Shown: positions 23,790 through 33,795, counted from the stretch's first letter. The stretch: DNA of 64,000 nt from Lactobacillus sp. W8174 (GCF_016100975.1 NZ_JACFRN010000005.1:148974-212973), one strand, 5' to 3'. A program made the numbers and translations. The notes: a model not told the origin generated them from the letters alone.

Positions 23790-26459
23790 TTACTTTTTAC
23801 CGGCTAGACGCTGAAATCCCTTCACAATTTCTACTATTAAAATCATACAAATTCCCGCTCCTAAAACAATTAACCATTGAGTCGAGTTAAGTTCGGTTAC
23901 ATCAAAGAACTTGGTCATAAACGGTAGTTCAACTGCCGCCATGACAACAGCAGAAATTAGTATCGCCCAATTAAACCATTTATTAGCAAAAGTCCTTTTA
24001 GAAAAAATTGATTGGTGAATATACTTAGAATTAAAAGCATGAAACAGTTGAATTAGGCCTAAAGTGAGAAAAGCCATTGTCAGAGCATCAGCATGTTGCA
24101 GATTGGCATTACCCATATGAGGGCCAAAATTTAAGCCTAGTTGATAAGTGGTTAAAACAATGGCACCTTCTAAAATTCCTTGATAAATAATTGAGCTGGC
24201 AACACCACCACTGAAGAAGTTTGATTTTTTACCCCGTGGTGTCCGTTTCATAATACCTTTTTCAACTGGTTCAAGTCCCAAGGCAATAGCTGGTAAAGTA
24301 TCTGTCACCAAATTAATCCACAACAATTGCACTGGAGCTAAAATATCCCAACCTAGCATGGTCATCATAAATACTGTTAAAACTTCCCCGACATTACAAC
24401 TCATGAGGTAAAGAATGGCTTTTTGAATATTGCTAAAGACCTTGCGCCCTTGTTTAACAGCTTCAACAATCGTAGCAAAGTTGTCGTCTGCTAAAACCAT
24501 ATCGCTGGCACCTTTTGATACTTCAGTACCGGTAATGCCCATGCCAATTCCAATGTCAGCTTGCTTTAAACTAGGTGCGTCATTAACGCCATCGCCTGTC
24601 ATAGCCACAATTTTGCCCTGAGCTTGCCAAGCCTTAACAATACGAACTTTGTGTTCTGGTGAAACCCTGGCATAAACATCAAAGTCTGCCACATGTTTTT
24701 CTAAATACTCATCGCTAAATTCATCAAGTTGAGCACCGGTGACTACTCGTTCATCTTGTCCGGGCTTTAAAATTCCCAGCCTTTCCGCAATTGCCTGCGC
24801 GGTTACTTGAAAGTCTCCTGTAATCATAACTGTTCTAATACCGGCACTGTGAGCTTCTTTAATAGCCTCTTTTGCTTCAGGGCGTTCTGGGTCTATCATC
24901 CCTACCAAGCCAGCAAAAATCAAGTCCTGCTCCACATTATCAGTTGTAGGATCATCATATAATTGTTCAACTGTTTTATAGGCTAACCCCAAAACTCTCA
25001 ACGCATTTTTAGCCATATTTTGATTTGAAAGCATAATTTCATCTTTTTGCTTCTCAGTGATCTCACTGACTTTACCATCAAGTTCAATCCGCGTTACTCG
25101 CTTAAGCAGTTGATCTGGAGCTCCTTTAACTGCTACAAAATATTGTCCATTGTTCTCATTAATAGTACTCATTAATTTACGACCGGAATCAAATGGCACT
25201 TCCTGGAGTCTCTGATGATTTGCAAGCAAATTATGCACATCAATTTTTTGATCAAGCGCATACTGAACCAATGCAGTTTCAGTTGGATCACCCAACAATT
25301 GATTATTATCATCAAGTTTTGAATCATTAGCTAAAACCATTGCCATTAAAGCATGATTATCATGATTAATGCTATTTGAAGATTGATGAATCTTGTTATC
25401 ATAATAAACCTGTTCAACTGTCATTTTATTTTGAGTTAAAGTACCGGTTTTATCAGAACAGATGATATCCGTTGCTCCCAAAGTTTCTACTGCTGGCAAC
25501 TTACGTACAATCGAATTGTGCTTGGCCATTACCTGAGTACCTAGAGCCAAAATAATAGTTACGATTGCAGGTAAACCTTCCGGAATTGCTGCAACAGCAA
25601 GTGAGACAGCTACTAAGAACATATCGATTGCTAACTTATCAGTGGGTTCCGTACCCTTTTTAGTGAAAAAGCCTACAACGAATACTACCGCGCAAATGAT
25701 TAAAATCATTATAGTCAGTGTCTTACCCAATTGGTTGAGATTACGCTTTAATGGTGTATCCGTTTCATCAGTGTTGTTAAGCATTGTCGCAATTTTACCG
25801 ACTTCAGTATTCATACCTGTTGCGGTAACGATACCTTCACCGCGACCATATGTGACATTGGTATTAGCAAATGCCATATTATCCTGGTCGGCTAAAGCTA
25901 CCTTTTTTTCATTCACAGGTTCACTATTTTTATCAACCGGAACAGACTCGCCAGTCAAAGCAGATTCTTCGATTTTAAGACTTTTAGTAAGAGTTAACCG
26001 CAAATCTGCCGGTACAACATCGCCTGCTTCAAGTAAAACCACATCTCCTGGGACTAATTCAGTACTTGGTATTTCCACAATCTGACCATCACGCCGAACA
26101 TGGGCATTAGGAGTGGCCATTTTTTTCAAAGCATTAATTGCTTCTTCAGAACGTGTCTCTTGAAAAACGCCTAAAACTGCGTTCAAGATGACCACGATCA
26201 TGATAATTGCCGCATCTGTCCATTCCTGAGCCACAAAGCCGGAAAGTAACGCTGCAACTATCAAAACAATGATCATGAAATCCTTAAATTGGGCTAAAAA
26301 GCGTTGCCAAATGCTAACTTTCTTTTTGCTAGTCAAACTATTAGAACCATATTTTGCTCGTAATCCATCTATTTGACTCGCCCTTAAACCACTGGATACA
26401 GACGTTGCAAAGTCCTTTGCAACATCCTCAATTTTTTGATTGTAAAAATTTTGGGGCAT
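23790..26459 (-). CDS. P-type cation ATPase (Ca2+/Mn2+, PMR1/YoaB-like)
   Basis: 889 residues with the full P2-type layout: cation N-domain, actuator motif (LTGES, about 168-172), PEGLPA in M4 (Glu294), phosphorylation site DKTGTLT (Asp336), hinge TGDGVNDAPSLK and a C-terminal membrane domain. M6 carries NLVTDTLPA, as in Ca2+/Mn2+ pumps. It exports the ion using ATP. The yybP-ykoY riboswitch directly upstream makes Mn2+ export the likely role, as described for the lactococcal YoaB pump, although Ca2+ transport cannot be excluded by sequence. The ribosome site is AGGAGG. Confidence 0.92.
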   Translation of the reverse strand: MPQNFYNQKIEDVAKDFATSVSSGLRASQIDGLRAKYGSNSLTSKKKVSIWQRFLAQFKDFMIIVLIVAALLSGFVAQEWTDAAIIMIVVILNAVLGVFQETRSEEAINALKKMATPNAHVRRDGQIVEIPSTELVPGDVVLLEAGDVVPADLRLTLTKSLKIEESALTGESVPVDKNSEPVNEKKVALADQDNMAFANTNVTYGRGEGIVTATGMNTEVGKIATMLNNTDETDTPLKRNLNQLGKTLTIMILIICAVVFVVGFFTKKGTEPTDKLAIDMFLVAVSLAVAAIPEGLPAIVTIILALGTQVMAKHNSIVRKLPAVETLGATDIICSDKTGTLTQNKMTVEQVYYDNKIHQSSNSINHDNHALMAMVLANDSKLDDNNQLLGDPTETALVQYALDQKIDVHNLLANHQRLQEVPFDSGRKLMSTINENNGQYFVAVKGAPDQLLKRVTRIELDGKVSEITEKQKDEIMLSNQNMAKNALRVLGLAYKTVEQLYDDPTTDNVEQDLIFAGLVGMIDPERPEAKEAIKEAHSAGIRTVMITGDFQVTAQAIAERLGILKPGQDERVVTGAQLDEFSDEYLEKHVADFDVYARVSPEHKVRIVKAWQAQGKIVAMTGDGVNDAPSLKQADIGIGMGITGTEVSKGASDMVLADDNFATIVEAVKQGRKVFSNIQKAILYLMSCNVGEVLTVFMMTMLGWDILAPVQLLWINLVTDTLPAIALGLEPVEKGIMKRTPRGKKSNFFSGGVASSIIYQGILEGAIVLTTYQLGLNFGPHMGNANLQHADALTMAFLTLGLIQLFHAFNSKYIHQSIFSKRTFANKWFNWAILISAVVMAAVELPFMTKFFDVTELNSTQWLIVLGAGICMILIVEIVKGFQRLAGKK

Positions 26460-26476
26460 CTTTACCTCCTAATAAC

Positions 26477-26513
26477 AAAAAAGAGACTTATATGTACAAC
26501 ACACACAAGTCTC
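26477..26513 (-). terminator. Riboswitch-controlled terminator
   Basis: GAGACTT / AAGTCTC stem followed by six T on the minus strand. Its 5' arm overlaps the 3' strand of aptamer helix P1, so the two are mutually exclusive. Confidence 0.85.
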
Positions 26514-26588
26514 ACTATTTAAGATAAGTCCAGAAGTATTTCTTCGGGTGTTGGGCTTATCGCAAGTAATTGCTGTTACTCCCTTATG
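26504..26588 (-). ncRNA. yybP-ykoY (Mn2+) riboswitch aptamer
   Basis: On the minus strand: P1 is CATAAG / CTTGTG. It is followed by the conserved loop AAGGGAGTAAC, a helix GATAAG / CTTATC capped by the conserved CCGAAG element (CCCGAAG / CTTCTGG), and GTGAGACTT at the 3' side. This matches the yybP-ykoY pattern as I know it (GGGGAGUA plus CCGAAG and GCGAGACCUU). Mn2+ binding should stabilise P1, release the terminator and switch the ATPase gene on. Confidence 0.87.
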
Positions 26589-26706
26589 ATGCTTCTTATT
26601 ATAAATAAATTTTTTACTTTTAACAAGAATAAGGCTATTAAATTAGTTAAATAAAAACACATGGCTTCATATTACGAGAAGTCATGTGTTTAATAAATAA
26701 TAATAT

Positions 26707-29109
26707 TTACTTAAGACCTGTCCACTTCCATTCAGTAACTTCAGGCATATCTTTACCATTGTCACGAATGTATTGGTGGTGTTTTGCAAGTAATCTATCC
26801 ATTTCCGCTACAAAGCCTGCACTCTTTTCAGCATATTGAGGAACACTTAAAATAGCATCTTTTGCCAAATGGAAACGATCAAGTTTATTAACTACCCGCA
26901 TATCAAACGGTGTAGTAATATCCCCTTCTTCTTCATAGCAGTGAATATGAACATTGCTGCGCTTGCGACCAAACCAAATGGATTGCATCATTGCTTTATA
27001 GCCATGCCATGCAAAGATTACTGGCACATCGCTTGGGAATAATTGCTCAAATTCTTCATCAGAAATTGCTTCTGGATTATCCTTAGTATTCATTAATTTC
27101 ATAACGTCAATGACGTTAATATAACGAATCTTGAGATCAGGGAAATTCTTATGCAAAATATCGATTGCAGCAAGTGATTCCATTGTCGGTTCCGTTTCAG
27201 TTGAAGCAAAGACAACATCAGGCTTAGCATTTTGGTCAGTTGATGCCCAATCAATGTATGATAAGCCGTGGTTGGCAATACGAGTTGCTTCATCAATCGA
27301 GAACCACTGAGGTCTTTCTTGCTTAGAAGTAACCAAAATATTGATGCACTCACGATCGGTGAAAGCTTTTTGCGAAACTGCCAAAAGAGAATTAGTATCA
27401 GCTGGTAAATACTCATGAACTAAATCAGGACGATTCTTTTCATACATGTGAGTCAAAACACCTGGGTCTTGGTGAGTATAACCGTTATGGTCTTGTTGAA
27501 AGACAGTTGAAGTTGCAATAAAGTTAAGTGAAGGATAATCCTTACGCCAGTATTGTTCCTTAGCCTTTCTTAACCATTTCATGTGTTGAGTCAACATTGA
27601 ATCTACAACACGACCAAATGACTCATAAGTAGCAAAGAAACCGTGGCGACCAGACAAAACATAGCCCTCAAGCCAGCCTTCATCTTGGTGCTCAGACAAT
27701 TGTGAATCGATCAACCGACCACTTGGCGCCAAGTTTTCATCATTAGGCGTATGAACGGAACTTTCCCATTGCCGTTTTTGCTCATCAATAAATTTAAATA
27801 AACGGTTTGACTTAGTTTCATCTGGTCCAAAGCCGCGGAAAGTACTTGGATTGAGTTCAGCAATTTCGTTTAAGTATTTAGCCCATTCGGTCATGTCTTC
27901 AGCTTCAATAGAACCTGGTTGATCAAATTTCAACGCATACTTGCGATAATCCGGCAGACTAAGACGTTTAGCTTTTTCTCCACCCGCATTAGTGATTGGA
28001 TTCATGGCCATCCTACTATCACCAGTAACATTATCAGCTGTCACGATTTCTGTTGGGACGCCATTTTCATCGAATAACTCTTCCGGTTTATAGCTCTTTA
28101 GCCAGTCCACCAGCATATCTTTATGTTCCATGTCATCTTGAGCAACAGGAATTGGAATCTGGTGAGCTCTAAATGAGTTTTCAATTGGATTACCATCAAG
28201 ATCCTTCTTTGGACCTGTCCAGCCCTTTGGCACCCGGAAAATGATCATTGGCCAGTGTGGTAAAGTTTCATCATTATTTTCACGAGCATTCTTCTGAATT
28301 GCCTTAATTTCTTCAATTACGGTATCCATTAATTTGGCCATTTCTTCATGAACCTGCATATGATCTTTGTAACCGTCAAACTCGCCACCGTTATATGCAG
28401 AAATAATATAAGGATGCCAACCCATGCCTTCAAAATACTTGGTCAATTCTTCATCCGACATTCGGGAAACGATAGTTGGATTGGAAATCTTAAAACCATT
28501 AATTTGCAAGATTGGCAAAACTGCCCCGTCCTTAATAGGATTAATAAATTTGTCGCTAAACCAGCTAGCTGCAAGAGGTCCAGTTTCTGCCTCACCATCA
28601 CCAATTTCAACTGCGGCGATAACATCAGGATTGTCTAAAATTGCACCTGTGCCATGGGAAAGTGAGTAACCTAACTCACCACCTTCGTGCATCGAACCGG
28701 GGGTTTCAGGTGCAGCGTGCGAAGCAGAACCACCTGGGAAACTGAAACGCTTGAAGAGCTTAGCCATTCCTTTTTCATCTTGTTGAATTTCAGGATAAAG
28801 CTCGCTGTATGAACCATCAAGGTATGAATTAGATACCATAACCTGACCACCATGACCTGAACCTTCAATATAGAACATGTTCAAACCATACTTTTTGATA
28901 ACTCTATTTAAATGAGCATAAATAAAGTTTTGAGGTGAAATAGTGCCCCAGTGACCAATTGGTTTTGGTTTAACTTCATTTGCCTGCAATTCATGCTTTA
29001 ATAACGGATTGCTCATTAAGAAAAGTTGGCCTACAGATAGATAGTTTGCTGCACGCCAGTGAGCATCAACACTTTTGAGAAATTCTTTTGAGTCGTAATC
29101 AACTGCCAT
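26707..29109 (-). CDS. xpkA: Xylulose-5-phosphate/fructose-6-phosphate phosphoketolase
   Basis: 800 residues from the ATG at 29109, which has AAGGGAGA 7 nt upstream and the usual [10 protein letters not shown] start; the longer reading adds 12 unlikely residues. Thiamine-diphosphate enzyme: [19 protein letters not shown] near the start, [28 protein letters not shown] (the GDGE TPP motif) and the C-terminal [17 protein letters not shown]. It splits xylulose 5-phosphate to acetyl phosphate and glyceraldehyde 3-phosphate, the key step of pentose use. It is monocistronic. RpiA and a nucleoside hydrolase nearby feed it. Confidence 0.95.
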   Translation of the reverse strand: MAVDYDSKEFLKSVDAHWRAANYLSVGQLFLMSNPLLKHELQANEVKPKPIGHWGTISPQNFIYAHLNRVIKKYGLNMFYIEGSGHGGQVMVSNSYLDGSYSELYPEIQQDEKGMAKLFKRFSFPGGSASHAAPETPGSMHEGGELGYSLSHGTGAILDNPDVIAAVEIGDGEAETGPLAASWFSDKFINPIKDGAVLPILQINGFKISNPTIVSRMSDEELTKYFEGMGWHPYIISAYNGGEFDGYKDHMQVHEEMAKLMDTVIEEIKAIQKNARENNDETLPHWPMIIFRVPKGWTGPKKDLDGNPIENSFRAHQIPIPVAQDDMEHKDMLVDWLKSYKPEELFDENGVPTEIVTADNVTGDSRMAMNPITNAGGEKAKRLSLPDYRKYALKFDQPGSIEAEDMTEWAKYLNEIAELNPSTFRGFGPDETKSNRLFKFIDEQKRQWESSVHTPNDENLAPSGRLIDSQLSEHQDEGWLEGYVLSGRHGFFATYESFGRVVDSMLTQHMKWLRKAKEQYWRKDYPSLNFIATSTVFQQDHNGYTHQDPGVLTHMYEKNRPDLVHEYLPADTNSLLAVSQKAFTDRECINILVTSKQERPQWFSIDEATRIANHGLSYIDWASTDQNAKPDVVFASTETEPTMESLAAIDILHKNFPDLKIRYINVIDVMKLMNTKDNPEAISDEEFEQLFPSDVPVIFAWHGYKAMMQSIWFGRKRSNVHIHCYEEEGDITTPFDMRVVNKLDRFHLAKDAILSVPQYAEKSAGFVAEMDRLLAKHHQYIRDNGKDMPEVTEWKWTGLK

Positions 29110-29393
29110 TTTTATTCTCCCTTTTAAATATTTGCTAAAATTCATTTTATAAACATATTATAGCAAGTTTTTGGTAAAGTTCAACCATTTTAAAAATTGG
29201 TTCGTCCCAATTATAAAAGTACGCGTTTGGCTCTCACACAATACTAAGAAAAGCTGCTATCACTATATTTTTTATTTACAGATCAGCATATTTATGTTCA
29301 AATACTGATAAACACTTATTTTTTAACACAAATACAGAAAAAAAGATAAAGTAATATTGACTATGATGCTAAATTAATGGGAGGAGAAGTAAT

Positions 29394-30158
29394 ATGACAC
29401 AAGAAGAATGTCTGCGGCAAATTAAGCAAATGCTTAATCAAGAAAATCATTTGAGTACTCGCAAGTTAGCAAATTATTTCAACATTTCTTTTGACACAGC
29501 CCGTCGTGATGTAGTGCGGTTAACTTCAACTGGCCAAGCTATCAGAGTTCACGGTGGATTAGTCGCAATAGATCGAAGTGATGTGCCCAACTTTCTCACG
29601 AGAAGTCAAATCGATTCCCCGGTCAAAACCAAGATGGCAAAAATGGCTCAAAGGTTTGTCCATTCTAATCAATGCGACTTTATTGGTCCATCTACCACTT
29701 TAAAAAAATTGTGCAAATTAATTTGTGGTACTGATCTCCAGATAGTCACTAATTCAATCGACAACTCTTTAGCATTGTTGCAATCTAAATTACCAAGGGT
29801 AAGGCTTCTTGGAGGCAAAATGGATAAGGAAGACAGGTTTAATTACTCTGTTGATTCACTTGAACTTTTGCATCGACTGAGCTTTAATACTGCCTTTATT
29901 GGCACATCGAATGTTAAAAGTGATGGCATTTATTCCGCAAAAATGGATGATTCAGAAATAATCAAAGTTGCCTGTTCCAGAGCAAAACAAGTGATCGTCG
30001 TCGCAGAAAAATACAAATTTGATAGTCAAAATACTTCTCCTTACATGTCAATTCCGCTTAATAAGATTGACGTTCTAATCACCGATTTGCCTTTGCCCAA
30101 AAAATTTCAGAATTGTTTTTCGCCCAAAACGCAAATCATTTCAGTATTAAGGAAGTGA
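29394..30158 (+). CDS. DeoR-family transcriptional regulator
   Basis: 254 residues. The N-terminal HTH (STRKLANYFNISFDTARRDVVRL, about 20-42) is followed by GQAIRVHGG, which is the DeoR signature, then the sugar-phosphate-sensing DeoRC domain with the sensor pattern FIGPSTTLKKL and FIGTSNVKSDGIY. Such proteins repress sugar catabolism genes until a sugar phosphate binds. It is divergent from xpkA (region 29110-29393), so phosphoketolase control is plausible. It forms an operon with the next small gene (4 bp gap). Confidence 0.9.
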   Translation: MTQEECLRQIKQMLNQENHLSTRKLANYFNISFDTARRDVVRLTSTGQAIRVHGGLVAIDRSDVPNFLTRSQIDSPVKTKMAKMAQRFVHSNQCDFIGPSTTLKKLCKLICGTDLQIVTNSIDNSLALLQSKLPRVRLLGGKMDKEDRFNYSVDSLELLHRLSFNTAFIGTSNVKSDGIYSAKMDDSEIIKVACSRAKQVIVVAEKYKFDSQNTSPYMSIPLNKIDVLITDLPLPKKFQNCFSPKTQIISVLRK

Positions 30159-30162
30159 GGTT

Positions 30163-30534
30163 ATGCGCAGCTTTTTAGCTAGTTTGTTTTCAACAAAGCA
30201 GCAACAGCTAATCGAAGAAGTTTATCAAGATTTAGACCAATTTTATAACAGTTTTTTTAGTAATATATACAATGAATTGAATATCAAAAAATATAAGCAA
30301 ATTCGTGATGCCGTTGGTATGGTAATGCGCAAGTTTGACAGTAAAGATCACCCATTAGATTATACTGGCAAATTAGTATTGTATATTGAGGCATGTGTCG
30401 CAATGCAGCATTTGCATTTAACGACCTTGCAGCAAAAACTTTTACGTGACTTAAGTGATAAAACCAGAAAAATCAACTTAAACTTTGTTTATACTGGACG
30501 GATTATGGATCTGCAACAATTCAAGAATGTTTGA
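30163..30534 (+). CDS. Conserved-looking hypothetical protein (123 aa) coupled to deoR
   Basis: I do not recognise a family. It is a soluble, predominantly helical 123-residue protein without signal peptide or membrane segment. The AGGAAGTGAGG just before the start and a 4-bp gap to the DeoR gene indicate translational coupling. Segments such as DAVGMVMRKFDSKDHPLDYTGK and LVLYIEACVAMQHLHL look like amphipathic helices. A partner or modulator of the regulator is possible but not shown. Confidence 0.72.
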   Translation: MRSFLASLFSTKQQQLIEEVYQDLDQFYNSFFSNIYNELNIKKYKQIRDAVGMVMRKFDSKDHPLDYTGKLVLYIEACVAMQHLHLTTLQQKLLRDLSDKTRKINLNFVYTGRIMDLQQFKNV

Positions 30535-30561
30535 TTTTCTTTTTTAAATAGAATGTATCCC

Positions 30562-30588
30562 AAAAAAGCAGGCTTAAGCCTGCTTTTT
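30562..30588. terminator. Bidirectional terminator
   Basis: Perfect palindrome AAAAAGCAGGCTT / AAGCCTGCTTTTT with no loop spacer, between convergent genes. Confidence 0.85.
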
Positions 30589-31314
30589 CTATTTATTCAA
30601 ATTAACAAATGTATTGAATTTCATATATTGATAATGAATTCGCATTGTAGAAACTTCAAATGGAGTTCCATCATCCAAAAAGAAGATACCTTCCATTACT
30701 CCTACTGGTTCACTCTTTTTTAAATTAAGTCGAGACTGGTCTTCATCATTTGAAGGTTCAACCGTAATATTCAGAAACGCTTTGGTAACGACTTTATTTT
30801 GCGAATCTTCTAAGTAATTAAAAAGTGATTTTTTCAAGTGTTCTGGTTTGAGTTCAGGAACAATTTTAATCGGTACATAGCCTGTTTCTATTAAAAATGG
30901 TTGTTCATCTAAAAAACGCAGCCTTTTAAATTGGTACACAAAGTCATTTTCTTTAAGAAATAAGTCTTGTGCTATCCCTTTGGGAGTCTTGATTACGCTA
31001 AAAGAAAGCAATTTGATCCCCTGCTTTTTGCCTGGAACCTTCAAACTATCAGTCAAACCTAGGTTAGACCCTTCATAACGAAACAAAGATTGATTTTTTA
31101 AATATAAAGGGTTAATAAATGTTCCACTACCCCTTTTTTTAAAGACAATCCCTTGTTGAGAAAGCAGCTCCATCGCCCTTTTCATTGAGGAACGACTTAC
31201 TTGATAGTGTTCAGCTAGACTACGCTCGTCTGGAAGGCGCATCCCCTCATATTTATTATCTAAAATATTCTGTTTAATATCGCGCATTACAGTACGATAA
31301 ACGAAATCAGCCAT
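30589..31314 (-). CDS. GntR-family regulator with UTRA domain
   Basis: 241 residues: winged helix (LAEHYQVSRSSMKRAMELLSQQG, about 30-52), then a UTRA sensor domain (YQFKRLRFLDEQPFLIETGYVP). The last strands contain PFEVSTMRIHYQYMKF. Its start overlaps the end of the nucleoside hydrolase transcript by spacing only (8 bp gap), so the two genes are one operon. It is a likely repressor of nucleoside uptake or hydrolysis with a sugar or nucleoside effector. Confidence 0.88.
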   Translation of the reverse strand: MADFVYRTVMRDIKQNILDNKYEGMRLPDERSLAEHYQVSRSSMKRAMELLSQQGIVFKKRGSGTFINPLYLKNQSLFRYEGSNLGLTDSLKVPGKKQGIKLLSFSVIKTPKGIAQDLFLKENDFVYQFKRLRFLDEQPFLIETGYVPIKIVPELKPEHLKKSLFNYLEDSQNKVVTKAFLNITVEPSNDEDQSRLNLKKSEPVGVMEGIFFLDDGTPFEVSTMRIHYQYMKFNTFVNLNK

Positions 31315-31322
31315 TATCTACC

Positions 31323-32246
31323 TCAATTATTTATATTCTTGACGGCAGCAATTAACCATTCTGAAAATTGCTTGCGGTCAACTTTCACTCCAACTTGAAC
31401 ATTTGCTGGTTTATTAAAGAAGTTATTAAAATCAATCAAAGAAGCACCATAAGCGCTTGGACTTTTGGTATCAACTAGAACATATGCAGGCTCAAAAATA
31501 AACATTTCGGGTTTTACCAGCATGCCTGCTGCCAATGCATCGTATACTTCACGGCCATTGGTTTCAGTATGATCATGTAAATTACTCATAATATGATAGA
31601 GCATGTCTCCCGTTCTGCCTAATTGCTTAATTTGGGCCAAAACATCTGAAGTCACATATGCTTGATGTCCTAATTCAAGAGGTGCCAACAAAATTTTTAC
31701 ACCACTTGAAAAAACAATCTGGGCTGCTTCAGGATCTCCTGCCACATTATATTCTGCATAAGGTCCCCAATTGCCGCGACCGATTGCACCACCCATAATT
31801 ACAAGTTGCTCAATTTTATCCAGATCTTCTGGAAATTGTCTAAAGTAAAGTGCAAAATCTGTTGCTGGTCCAATTTGCATTAACGTTACTTTTTCAGCAC
31901 TGCCCGCAACAACTTCATGAATTGCCTCTGCAGCAATACCTGGTTTTAACAAACTCATATCAGGGCTAGGAAAGTCAAACCCAGCCAGTCCACTCTTTCC
32001 GTGAACATCCGAAGCATCAATTTGATCTCGCAATAATGGTCTGACAGCACCACTTACAACGGGGACAGTGGTTTTTAAAAATGTTTCCAATTTTAAAGTA
32101 TTATCCAAAGTATTTTTCAATGGTACATTGCCCCAAGTTGCTGCTATTAATTTAACATCAAATTCAGGAGCAAATAAGGCAGCGGTAATTGCTACAACAT
32201 CATCAATTCCGGGATCAGTACTAATTATCAAAGGTTTTTTTAACAT
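31323..32246 (-). CDS. Nucleoside hydrolase (IunH/RihA family)
   Basis: 307 residues. The N-terminal metal site TDPGIDDVVA (Asp 11-16) binds Ca2+. GKSGLAGFDFP, IVIMGGAIGRGNWGPYAEYNVAGDPEAAQIV and the C-terminal VYDALAAGMLV with the catalytic-type Asp are in family order. It cleaves ribonucleosides to a base and free ribose in the cytosol. Ribose would enter the pentose phosphate pool, which RpiA and phosphoketolase then use. Base specificity (purine or pyrimidine) is not readable. Confidence 0.9.
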   Translation of the reverse strand: MLKKPLIISTDPGIDDVVAITAALFAPEFDVKLIAATWGNVPLKNTLDNTLKLETFLKTTVPVVSGAVRPLLRDQIDASDVHGKSGLAGFDFPSPDMSLLKPGIAAEAIHEVVAGSAEKVTLMQIGPATDFALYFRQFPEDLDKIEQLVIMGGAIGRGNWGPYAEYNVAGDPEAAQIVFSSGVKILLAPLELGHQAYVTSDVLAQIKQLGRTGDMLYHIMSNLHDHTETNGREVYDALAAGMLVKPEMFIFEPAYVLVDTKSPSAYGASLIDFNNFFNKPANVQVGVKVDRKQFSEWLIAAVKNINN

Positions 32247-32310
32247 GAGTATCCTCTTTTTAAAAAATAGTTATAAAACAATAATACCAAATTTAGCCTT
32301 TTCTTGCTGT

Positions 32311-32354
32311 AAAAATAAAAAGAGTTAACCAAATAGACAAACTTGGGTCAACTC
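32311..32354 (-). terminator. Terminator of rpiA
   Basis: Stem GAGTTGACC / GGTTAACTC (one G-T pair), 15-nt loop, then T-rich tail on the minus strand. Confidence 0.75.
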
Positions 32355-32360
32355 ATAAAT

Positions 32361-33053
32361 TTACTTTTTACGATCTTCTATCTTACCATTTGAATGAGCA
32401 ATAATGGCTTCATCGCACATTCCCAAAAAAAGCCCATGTTCTACCACGCCTACGGTATGATCCAAATAATCAGCTAAACCACCAGGAACAGGAATAGGAT
32501 CAATATTCAAATCGATAATAAAATTGCCATAATGAGTTACAAAGCGTTCATTTCCTGACATGCGCCACTGCGGATTTAAGCCTTCAGCTTGAAAAAGTCT
32601 AAAATTTTGTTCACATGAAATAGGTAAAACTTCAACAGGCAAAGGAAAACCGCTTAAACGCTCAACCACTTTAGATTCGTCTACAATCCAAATTATTTTG
32701 CGAGAATTAACTGCAACGTTTTTTTCCATGGTTAAAGCGCCACCGCCACCTTTAATACCATCAAAATTAGCTGCTAATCTGTCTGCACCGTCGATGGTCA
32801 AATCCAGTTGGTCTACTGCTTTCAAGTCATCAACATGAAACCCGTAGCTTTCCATTTGCTTCTTGCTTCTACTTGAAGTCGTTACCACGGCTGCTAAATT
32901 AAGTCCTTCTTCTTTTTTTCTTCTGCCCAATTCATCAATTAAAAATGCCACTGTTGAACCAGTACCTACTCCTAGTTTCATTCCAGGTTTTACTAATTCA
33001 GCAGCTTTAATTGCAGCCTGCTTTTTTAACTTATCCTGTTCTTCTTTATCCAT
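32361..33053 (-). CDS. rpiA: Ribose-5-phosphate isomerase A
   Basis: 230 residues, the usual length. Motifs: GMKLGVGTGSTVAFLIDEL (phosphate site), TIDGADRLAANFDGIKGGGGALTMEKNVA (catalytic Asp and the glycine loop), and VVEHGLFLGMCDEAII at the C-terminus. It interconverts ribose 5-phosphate and ribulose 5-phosphate. It links the nucleoside hydrolase product to phosphoketolase. Confidence 0.95.
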   Translation of the reverse strand: MDKEEQDKLKKQAAIKAAELVKPGMKLGVGTGSTVAFLIDELGRRKKEEGLNLAAVVTTSSRSKKQMESYGFHVDDLKAVDQLDLTIDGADRLAANFDGIKGGGGALTMEKNVAVNSRKIIWIVDESKVVERLSGFPLPVEVLPISCEQNFRLFQAEGLNPQWRMSGNERFVTHYGNFIIDLNIDPIPVPGGLADYLDHTVGVVEHGLFLGMCDEAIIAHSNGKIEDRKK

Positions 33054-33129
33054 GATTCATGCTTTCTAAAATACGTAATTGATCTGTGACTAAAATTATT
33101 ATAGCAAAAATATTAGAAAAAGAAGATAC

Positions 33130-33155
33130 AAAAAAAGCAGCTATAAACTGCTTTT
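33130..33155 (-). terminator. Terminator of dps
   Basis: AAGCAG / CTGCTT stem, 7-nt loop and seven T on the minus strand. Confidence 0.8.
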
Positions 33156-33168
33156 AAACTTGACTTTA

Positions 33169-33639
33169 TTATTCCGGATCAATTTCAGGAGCCTTGTTAA
33201 TTTCGCCTGACATCATCCAAATTCTCTTTTCTACATCAGTGTGGAAACCAGTTAACATATCATTAGTTGAATAGTCTCCTTCTTCATCACTGACTTTAAT
33301 GCCTTCTTCATAGAGTTGATCAAGGTAATGGTAATCTTCAATAATTTTTGCATAACGTTCATCTATTGTTTCGTTCCAATTGCCCTTTTCATCAGGAATC
33401 TTAGTTTTAGCTGCTATTTCACCTAAGGTTGAAACTGGAGAACCATCAAGAGTAATTAAACGTTCAGAAACTTGATCCAGTTGGTCAGCTAATTCGTCCA
33501 TTACCTTATCTAAATATGGATGTAATTTCAAAAAACGATTACCACGCATGTACCAGTGATGTTGATGAACCACCATGTGTAGTTGAGTCAAATCAGCAAC
33601 TAATTGGTTTAAAACTTCTTTAGTCTTTGGATATTTCAT
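33169..33639 (-). CDS. dps: Dps/ferritin-like DNA-binding protein
   Basis: 156 residues, one four-helix bundle. The ferroxidase residues of Dps are in place: His in HQHHWYMRG (near 28), then Asp and Glu in LHPYLDKVMDELADQL. It forms a 12-mer that oxidises and stores iron and shields DNA against peroxide. No Lys-rich N-terminal tail is seen, so DNA binding may be weak. GGAGG ribosome site. Confidence 0.9.
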   Translation of the reverse strand: MKYPKTKEVLNQLVADLTQLHMVVHQHHWYMRGNRFLKLHPYLDKVMDELADQLDQVSERLITLDGSPVSTLGEIAAKTKIPDEKGNWNETIDERYAKIIEDYHYLDQLYEEGIKVSDEEGDYSTNDMLTGFHTDVEKRIWMMSGEINKAPEIDPE

Positions 33640-33751
33640 ATAAAAGTGCCTCCAAAATCTATTAACATTGTTACACTTTTATTATAGCCAGTAAGCGCTA
33701 TTAATACTAAAATATTGTTTAGCATTTTTTACTCCTACTATAATCTATAAT

Positions 33752-33782
33752 AAAAAAATCTGCCTTTACCAGACAGATTTTA
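33752..33782 (-). terminator. Terminator of the EIIC gene
   Basis: AAAATCTGTCTGG / CAGATTTT hairpin with a T-run on the minus strand. Confidence 0.75.
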
Positions 33783-33795
33783 AATAATCTATTTT

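Noticed and set aside
25642..26085. 147-residue plus-strand frame inside the P-type ATPase gene
   Set aside because: Shadow frame rich in Ser/Thr/Val/Pro opposite a well-conserved protein.
29110..29393. Possible operator between xpkA and deoR
   Set aside because: I found no clear inverted repeat or palindrome; regulation of xpkA by DeoR stays an inference from position only.
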